Assembly (NCBI GenBank): GCA_030789695.1 | Contig: CM061138.1 | Coordinates: 19,974,214 to 20,038,213, forward strand | Origin: Scilla litardierei | Lineage: Eukaryota; Streptophyta; Magnoliopsida; Asparagales; Asparagaceae | Direction: 5' to 3' | Length of the DNA stretch: 64,000 bases | In this document: positions 57,301-64,000 of the stretch, piece by piece | How positions within the stretch are numbered: position 1 is the stretch's first letter | Layout of the letters: each line of letters opens with the position of its first letter | The notes under the pieces: generated by a model | Databases searched by the model: none | What the model saw: the letters and a program-made list of their open reading frames with translations, nothing else | What the model was told of the DNA's origin: nothing | Translations under genes and position numbers: made by a program

Positions 57301-57468
57301 CTTCCCTGTTCAGTACTGTGTTACCTGTTTTACTGTTCTTACATGTTTGTTTATAGTATTTCCTTACTTTCTGCACTGCTCCAGATTAACTTCACTGGCA
57401 CATGCAGGACCTGCACATTCTTGTTTCAATTGTAGCGGCACCCACGGAGAGCGGGACGTTACACACGC
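54314..57468 (+). mobile_element. Solo LTR (3145 bp) nested in the 5' LTR of copy 2
   Basis: It occupies 54319-57463, starts TGTAACGGCCATCCCC and ends GGGACGTTACA, with perfect duplications CACGC (54314-54318, 57464-57468). Removing it restores continuity with the other copy (CTCACGC...GCATCAGC at 59911-59926). Its plan matches the copy 1 LTR: leader, TG-rich repeats (54660-56200), GGTTTTGGCTAACTTACGA part, GGCACATGCAGGACCTGCAC end block. Confidence 0.9.
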
Positions 57469-59681
57469 GCATCAGCAAAGAACAAGCCCACGCAGGGCTT
57501 CGTTTCGTTTCGATCGCGTCTCTCTCACTCCCATATGCTCGCAACAGCGCCCTCGAGCCCACTGGGGCTTCATCGATGCGTCGTTCTCTCTCTCTCACGC
57601 TCGCAGTAGCCCGCTAGGTCTTCGACGTCCTCTCTCGTACGAGCGGCACGCCCGTCCCCTGTCCTCGACGACAACGCAACATCACCCCTCCCTTCTCTCG
57701 TCCTCTACTGCGACGCACCATGCCCCTTGTCATTCTCTGGGGCGATGCCTATAAGTTCCTTTCCGCTCCTTCTTGATTACAAATCTCTGTAAGTGATTTT
57801 CTACATTTTCGAAGCTTTTCAATTGTTTTCTTCGGCGTTCTCTGATTCGATCCTTGTAGGATCTCGCGGTGGCTTTCGATTCTTAATTTTCTTTGGTTAT
57901 TTGGTTACGATTTTCAGATAGACTCTATCCCTTACTCCACAGTTTAATTTTGATTTCTTGTATGTGTATATCAAAGTCGATGTGGCGGGGTTTGGGTGTC
58001 CCTTGCTTGTTGTCTAAGGGTTCGATGGCCGTATTTGCTTGTTGTGTTGGTGTTTTGGTCGTCCCTTACTTGCTGATTGGCTTACTTGCTGCGGTTGGAT
58101 TGCGGCTGGCTCTTTGCTTGCTGTTTGGGGTTTCGGCTTGGGGTTTAGCCTGTTCTTTGCTCACTGCTTGGGTTTCTGGGTTGTTGTGGGGTTCGGTGTT
58201 TTCCCTTGCTTGCGGGTTTAGGGTCCCTTGCTATTTTGGGGTTTGGTGGCCTTCTCTCCTCACTATGTTGGGATTTGGCTTCTTCCCTGCTTGCTGCCTT
58301 GGCCCTCCTTGCTTGTGGTTTGCGACTAGCCCTCCTTGCTTGCTATGGGTTATGGCTGTCCCTCTTTGCTTGCTGTGTTGTGGCCGGCATCCTTTGCCTG
58401 TTGTTTTAGGTTCTTTGCTTGTTGTTGGGTTTGGTAGTTTCCCTTGCGTCATGTATTGGGTCCCTAAGTTATTGCTGGGCTCGGCTGGTTTCCTCGCTTG
58501 TTTTGGGTTTCAGTGTGGTTTACTTGAAATCTGATCCCTCTAGCCAAAACCTCTAGAGCCATGATGAGTTTGACTCTCGAGCTTTCTTTATCAAGCAGTT
58601 ATTACGTTTCCTTCGTTTCTTGGTTCATTGCATGGAACAGTTGTGTTTTTAATATTAGTTTAGCCCTGGAACATCATTATATTGGAAATATCTCTGCTTC
58701 ACTTTATTTCAACGCCAGCTTTATTGTTATGTCAGTTATTATCTCCTTGAGCATGCTAGTACCAAGAAGTTTAATATTGTGATCAAATTGCGTAGTCCAA
58801 GAGATGTTACGTGTGATATCACTATTGAGGAATAACTGGTGTAATTGAGATTGGCTCTGACATGTCTAGTAGCTACATTCAATTATTGACTATGGATCCC
58901 ACTTGACTATGTAATTTTATTGATATTAAACCTAGACCACATCACAACACTAAAAATGTTAATTAATTAATTTAGCTTGACTCGCCAGCTTTTGGGGAAA
59001 CTTATGATTGCGAGAGTGTGGAAACGATTGAAGCTTGTCTTTCGGTCCTGTCTGGAAGGATTTTCATTCCATGATCTATCACGATACTTATTCCAAGTAA
59101 TAACATTTGAATGGATCCTGAGTAGTCGGTTACTCGGGCCGGGGGGTAGCACCCTTGCGGTCTCAAGGTCTTCGGATTGCACATCACACTCTTCCTCATT
59201 AGTCATGACCTAGGATTGGTTCACTTTAGTGAGTACCACCTTACAATAGTTTGTGGACATTTTATAATCATAACATGTTACACATTTCTGTATCGTACCT
59301 TTATAACTGTTGCTCATATCTCCTTTTTATGCATTATAACTATTCTGTCATGTGGTTAGATATTGTTTACTCTATTGAGCTGTGGTGCGACTTCTGATGC
59401 CCCACTAGGTGACGCACATGATCAGACGGAGGCGTCTAAGCATGAGGAGTCCGAGCTTCGGGTGCAGGACATTGGGACGTGAGCTGGCTGAGTGTGAGTG
59501 TTTATGTTAAGGTTGTATTATAGATTGTATTGTTATTTCCCTGTTCAGAACTGTTTTAACATGCTAAGTTATGAGTATGTGATTCCTTTCTGCAATGCTC
59601 TACGTTGAATTCACTGGCACCTGCAAGACCTGCATATAGCTATTTTAAATAGAGACGGCATCCGAAGAACACGGTGTTACA

Positions 59682-59815
59682 AAGTGGTGGCCCCATGCAG
59701 GTCTGCACAATCGCCTCGTGAACAGTGTAAAGCATGCAGGAAGTGCGATACTCGACTGACTTGATCTACCTTATGAGCATTTCGAGGACGGAATTTTTTT
59801 CTAAAGTGGGTAGAA
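59682..59815 (+). other. 134-bp core between the LTRs, copy 2
   Basis: AAGTGGTGGCCCCATGCAGG start, CACAATCGCCTCGTGAACAG, GATACTCGACTGACT, and TTCGAGGACGGAATTTTTTT before the 3' LTR; about 88% identical by eye to 34943-35072. Confidence 0.8.
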
Positions 59816-61760
59816 TGTAACGGCCCATTCTAATTCCCCTCCTCTTCTCTTTTTCTCTTGCCTCGGCCCGCTCAGACAAGCCCACGAAGGCTTTTGTTTC
59901 CCCTCCCACTCACGCTCGCATCAGCGAAGAACAAGCCCACGCGAGGCTTCGTTTCGTTCCGATCGGGTCTCTCTCCCTCCCACACGCTCGCAGCAGCGCC
60001 CTCGAGCCCGCTGGGGCTTCATCGACGTGTCGCTCACACACACACACTCTCTCTCCCCAGCCCGCTAGGGCTTTGACGTCCTCTCTCGTATGAGCGGCAC
60101 GCCCTCTCTTCTCTCCCGTCCTCTCACAACACCCATGTCCTCTGTCCTCGACGACGACGCAGCAGCGCCCCTCTTCTCTCGTCCTCTCCAGCGACACGCT
60201 ATGTCCCTCGTCCTTCTCTGGAGTTCTCTGATGCATATAAGTTCCTTTCCCCTCATTGATTACAAAGCTCTGTAAGTGATTTTCTATATTTTCGAAGCTT
60301 TTCGACTGATTATTTCAGCTTTCTCTGATTCGATCCTTGCAGGATCTCGCAGTGGCTATCGATTCGTAATTGCCTTTTGTTATTCGGCTATGATTTTCAG
60401 GTAGACTATATCCCTTACTTCGCAGTTTAATTTTGAATTATTGTATGCGTAGATCTGAGTCGATGTGGCGGGGTTTGGGTGTCCCTCGCTTGTCGTCTTG
60501 GGGTTCGGTGGCTGTCTTTGCTTGTTGTGTTGGGATTTTCGTCGTCCCTTGCTTGCTGACTGGCTTCCTTGCTGCTGTTAGGTTGCGGCTGACTTTTTGC
60601 TTGTTGTTTGGAGTTTTGGCTTGAGGTTTAGCCTGTTCTTTGCTCACTGCTTGGGTTTCTGGGTTGTTGTGAGGTTCGGTGGTTTCCCTTGCTTGCGGGT
60701 TTAGGGCCCCTTGCTGCTTTGGGGTTCAGTGGCCTTCTCTCCTTGCTGCGTTGGGGTTTGGCCTCTTCCCTGCCTGCTGCCTTGGCCCTCCTTGCTTGTT
60801 GTGGGTTGCGGCTGGCCCTCCTTACTTGATGTGGGTTGTGGTTGACATCCTTTACTTGTTGTTTTGGGTTCTTTGCTTGTTGTTGGGTTTGGTAGCTTCC
60901 CTTGCATCATGTCTTGGGTCCCTGGGTTATTGCTGGGCTCGGATGATTTCCTCGCTTGTTGTTATGGGTTTCGGTATGATTTACTTGGAATCTAATCCAT
61001 CTGGCTTAGAACCTCTAAAGCCATGATGAGTTTGACTTTCGGGCTTTCTTTATCAAGCCATTATTACGTCTCCTTCCTTTCTTGGTTTATAGCATGGAAT
61101 AGTTGTGTTTTAATATCGGTTCAGCTCTGGAATATAATTATATTGGAAATATTTTTTGCTTCACTTTATTTCAATGCCAGTTTTATTGCTATGTCATTTA
61201 TTATCTCCTTGAGCATGCTAGTATCAGGAAGTTTAATATTGTGATTAAATTGCGTAGTCCAAGGGATGTTACTTGTGATATTATTATTGAGGAATAACTG
61301 GTGGAATTGGGAATGGCTCTGACATGTCTGGTTGCTACATTCAATTATTGACTATGGATTACCCCTTGACTACGTAATTTAATTGATGTTAAACCTAGAC
61401 CACATCACGACACTAAAAATGTTAATTAATTAATTTAGCTTGACTCGTCGATTTTTATGGAAACTTATGATTGCGAGAGCGCGGGAGCGATTGGAGCCCA
61501 TCTTTGGCCCTGTCTGGAAGGATTTTCATTACACGATCTATCACGATACTTATTCCAAGTACTAACATTTGAATGGATCCTGAGTAGTCGTTTATTCGGC
61601 CAAGGGTAGCACCCTTGCAGTTTCAAGAAGGTCTTCAGGTTGCACATCACACTCTCCGTCATAAGTCACGACTTAGAATTGGTTCACTTTTAGTGGATAC
61701 CACCTTACAGTAGTTTGTGAACATTTAATAATCATAACATTTTACATTTCTGTAACGTAC
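59816..61760 (+). repeat. 3' LTR, copy 2 (truncated by insertion)
   Basis: Collinear with the copy 2 5' LTR (54181-54318 plus 57469-59305) with small differences, ending CTGTAACGTAC at the Athila junction. The last ~375 bp are displaced beyond the window. Confidence 0.85.
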
Positions 61761-62004
61761 TGATGAGTGTTTATAGTATATAGTTTTCATCTCTTTTTCA
61801 TGCACATTTTATGCCTTTTCATTCTCAATTCTTTCCCGTTTTCCCCATTTTGCCCCCTCTATTGCTTTTGTGGTCACTCGTGTGCTATGCAGGAAATATG
61901 TACCAAATAAGAACCATACAGCGATATTTAATCGCAAGGAAGCGAAAGAAGCGAAGCCGAGGAGTTGAACTCCACAAGAAGAGAATAGAGGAGTAAGAAG
62001 CAGA

Positions 62005-62400
62005 GGCCAATGCGGCCGCGTCAGCCACATCGACGCGGCCACGTCCGAATTGCATGAAAAAAGAGCACGAAGCGGCCGCGTGACACAGACACGCCTGGTC
62101 GCGTCAAAGAAACCCTGAGCTCTCAACCACGCGGCCGCGCCAGCACATTCCAAACGGCCGCGTCAGTGTATTCCAAAGAGAAGATCAGAAGCCTACGCGG
62201 CCCGTGCAGATAAAGATGACACGGCCGCGATATCCACGGAGCTAAAGCCTAATTGACACGGCCGCGCCATATTCGACGCGATCGCGAACTCGTATTCGAC
62301 GCAGCCGCGTCCTTAGTGACGCGACCGCGTCGCTGAAGCTCTCCGCCCCCAGTTCAACTGCTCCATCGGCATGGCCGCGTCGATTTCGACGCGGTCGCGA
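62005..62400. repeat. Cluster of CGCGGCCGCG-type words in the Athila LTR
   Basis: About fourteen variants of (G)ACGCGGCCGCGTC are spaced 15-50 bp apart in otherwise ordinary-composition DNA. Intervening sequences are not repeated. Confidence 0.8.
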
Positions 62401-62460
62401 CTTTTCGAGATTTTGTAGACTTTTAGGTTAAATCTAGGGGCTTTTTGGTCTTTTTGGGCA

Positions 62461-62470
62461 CATATATAGG
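62461..62470 (+). promoter_or_regulatory. TATA box of the Athila-type LTR
   Basis: CATATATAGG is followed by a C-rich stretch (CCTTCCCCCTCCTGCG) where transcription would begin. It is placed as in other gypsy LTRs. Confidence 0.5.
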
Positions 62471-63303
62471 CGACCCTTCCCCCTCCTGCGAGAGGGGAGT
62501 CCATTTCTACACATTTTCAGCTTAATTCTAGGACCCCTTAGGATTTTGTAAGAAATCCCAACCCTATATTTTGCTAATCTATTAGTTTTTATTGCTTTCT
62601 AGTTAATTCTCTTGCTATTTCATTATTGCACTCTATCTCATTTTATCTTTTCCCCTGTTTTTATCATATTTCTTTGTTGTGCTTTAAATCAATGGCTCTT
62701 AATATTAACGCATCTCCTAACCCATCCCCCATTGCCATGATTTGTGAGTAGTTTTCATCTAGGGCAATGGGATGATCCACATTGGATTAGGGCCATGGGT
62801 TAGGCTAATTGATTAAGCTAAGTTGATGTGGTAATTGAAATTAGGGGTATATTGGGGCGATTATTACTGTTGTAGATTCGATCCCTTCCCTTCGGGGTGA
62901 ACGGATGGTCGGCCGAGCAAAATTCGGGACCATCCGGGGATCCGATCCCTACGGCCTTCCAAACTAATCGGTGCGACTGTACACCAACGGGTGCCGATTT
63001 AGAGCTCTCCCAATGTAGTTCTGATCCCCGAACGCCAGTGTGGGCAGGAGGAAGATTGAGGGCATTCATCGTTCATAATACGCCCGACGTACACCGATGC
63101 ATCTAAGACCATAGACATCGGTGTAGGTTGGGTTGGCCTATCATTGCATCACAACAGTAGGGGTAGGACTTAGCATAAGGGAATAACCTATCATGCATCA
63201 CGATAATGGGGGATAGGCGAAAGCCCTTAACCAAACGATCTCTTCCGAGTCCCAATGAATCCAGTAACCAGCTGATCGCTAGCTTAGCCTTAACTCTAGT
63301 CCA

Positions 63304-63960
63304 ATGGCGTGGATTCCCCACGCCCTAGAGCTTTTTATCATTTGGGACACATCCTTTCTCTCTATCACCAATATTGCACGCAATCGTGAGATTGGCGATA
63401 GGGAGGGTGCACCACTCCCCCCACCTCAGCTAGATTCATTAGGCATACACTTCTTGAGTGAGGACGAGCGTGCCAAATTCGTCACCCTAAGCTCTCGTTC
63501 CATTGTGCTGACCAAGTTCCCCGAGCGTCACAGCTCTCTCGGCACTTGGTCTCCTAGAGGTGGTCAACACCCTCATGCATAACATTGGCTAGGAAGAGTT
63601 TCTATCCTGCGAGGTTAGGACTTACAAGAGGATCACTCTTGAGTTCCTAAGCACATTTAGGGAGGAGCCTACGGGTTTTACTTTCGCATCATGAACAAGG
63701 AGTTCGGCATGTCTGTAGACTCCTTGAACCCGTTGTTCAAGTGGCCCCGAGCCCTAGAACCAATAGCGCGCCACCAGCACCGCCCATACCGCCGTGAGTT
63801 TGATGCGGACGAATTTTGGTTTCGTATCACAAAGCTTCCAGTCTTTCCCAAGACTCGAGCCAATGTGTCTAGCATCATTCATCCCGGCCTGCACATCGTC
63901 CATCGCATCTTTGCGAGCACCCTATTTTGCTGATATGAGACAGGGCAAGTCTTTAAGGAC
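63304..63960 (+). pseudogene. Athila ORF1-like (gag-region) pseudogene
   Basis: Pieces in several frames follow the Athila ORF1 order: FLSEDERAKFVTLSSRSIVL and TKFPERHSSLG (63450-63540), then after frame changes HNIGWEEF-like and EFLSTFREEP-like strings (63560-63670), FRIMNKEFGMSVDSLNPLF (~63685), FDADEFWFRIT, and TRANVSSIIHPGLHIVHRIF (~63858), then a stop and QVFKDKLFF. The last string corresponds to the family's conserved NP.LRYLHR block. Stops and shifts show it is dead. Confidence 0.65.
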
Positions 63961-64000
63961 AAGCTCTTCTTTTTGTAGTGTGCTACCCAGGGGCGTGTTC

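Larger units (their letters stand above)
54181..61760 (+). mobile_element. Long-LTR element with 134-bp core (copy 2), interrupted
   Basis: The 5' LTR is 54181-59681, about 2.35 kb once the nested solo LTR is removed; the core is 59682-59815. The 3' LTR runs from 59816 and is cut at 61760 by an Athila-type element, about 375 bp before its expected end. LTR starts are TGTAACGGCCCATTCTAATT in both and the 5' LTR ends CGGTGTTACA. The core matches that of copy 1, showing a real family with a minimal inside. The leader differs from copy 1, so this is a distinct subfamily. Left flank AATTT; the right flank is off the window. Confidence 0.82.
61756..64000 (+). mobile_element. Athila-type Ty3/gypsy element, 5' part (continues off window)
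   Basis: It starts TGATGAGTGTTTATAG at 61761 within the copy 2 LTR. The preceding CGTAC (61756-61760) would be one half of the target duplication. It holds a long GC-punctuated LTR with a TATATA promoter (about 62461), then an ORF1 pseudogene of the Athila family from about 63304. The LTR end and the usual Asp-tRNA primer site were not found, so the LTR/inside boundary is unresolved. Confidence 0.65.

Noticed and set aside
62005..62400. Cloning-vector or adaptor contamination from NotI-like sites
   Set aside because: The words are degenerate, irregularly spaced and embedded in a continuous LTR with TATA box and Athila ORF1.
1..64000. tRNA genes and CRISPR arrays
   Set aside because: No cloverleaf with plant A/B boxes was recognised by eye, and CRISPR arrays are not expected in plant nuclear DNA; the tandem arrays seen lack unique equal-length spacers.

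Overview
This is nuclear DNA of a flowering plant, probably a eudicot, and most of it is transposable elements. The plant assignment rests on two plant-type split genes, both on the minus strand, and on plant retroelement lineages (chromoviral Ty3/gypsy, Athila, Ty1/copia), hAT and Mutator-like elements and MITEs. No organism is named because nothing in the window is species-specific.

Genes. (1) At 420-749 (-) lies the first coding exon of a chloroplast-type rhodanese/TrhO (UPF0176) protein; the rest lies off the left edge. A 1.86-kb Mutator-like element sits 63 bp upstream of its ATG. (2) Four exons of an ARF-GTPase-activating protein of the plant ACAP/AGD type (closest in character to AGD2/AGD4) lie at 52769-52890, 26158-26233, 21257-21711 and 11659-11770 (-). 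Splice sites and codon phases agree at every junction. The N-terminal BAR, PH and ARF-GAP zinc-finger exons must lie beyond the right edge. The introns in view are 26.5, 4.4 and 9.5 kb, plus one of more than 11.1 kb, so almost everything from 11.7 kb to 64 kb is intronic repeat.

Layout. 1-810: TrhO exon and intron. 813-2670: MULE. 3147-5221: internally deleted hAT. 5230-11.6 kb: intergenic, with an LTR-like repeat, a cluster of TTAGTCGACTAA palindromes and a MITE. 11.77-21.26 kb (AGD intron): old gypsy remains, a tandem-repeat block and a probable solo LTR. 21.7-26.16 kb (AGD intron): a 5S-rRNA-headed SINE-like insertion, a second MULE and a foldback element. 26.23-52.77 kb (AGD intron): a minus-strand copia element with 105-bp LTRs (26376-52152), blown apart by nested insertions. 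These are a gag-only chromovirus derivative (26715-29164), a solo LTR (29818-31340), a second gag-only element (31408-38170) that itself contains a long-LTR/tiny-core element (33556-37561), another solo LTR (38760-41225), a chromovirus with pol (42639-48768) and a small hAT (50768-51655). 52.9-64 kb (AGD intron): a second long-LTR/tiny-core element (from 54181) holding a 3.1-kb solo LTR, and cut at 61761 by an Athila-type element that runs off the window.

The most unusual items are a non-autonomous LTR family with LTRs of about 1.4-2.5 kb around a conserved core of only 130-134 bp (two copies), the 5S-rRNA-headed retroposon, and the repeated loss of pol in the two gag-only elements. Target-site duplications were read directly for most insertions and give a clear nesting order. 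No intact autonomous element was found.
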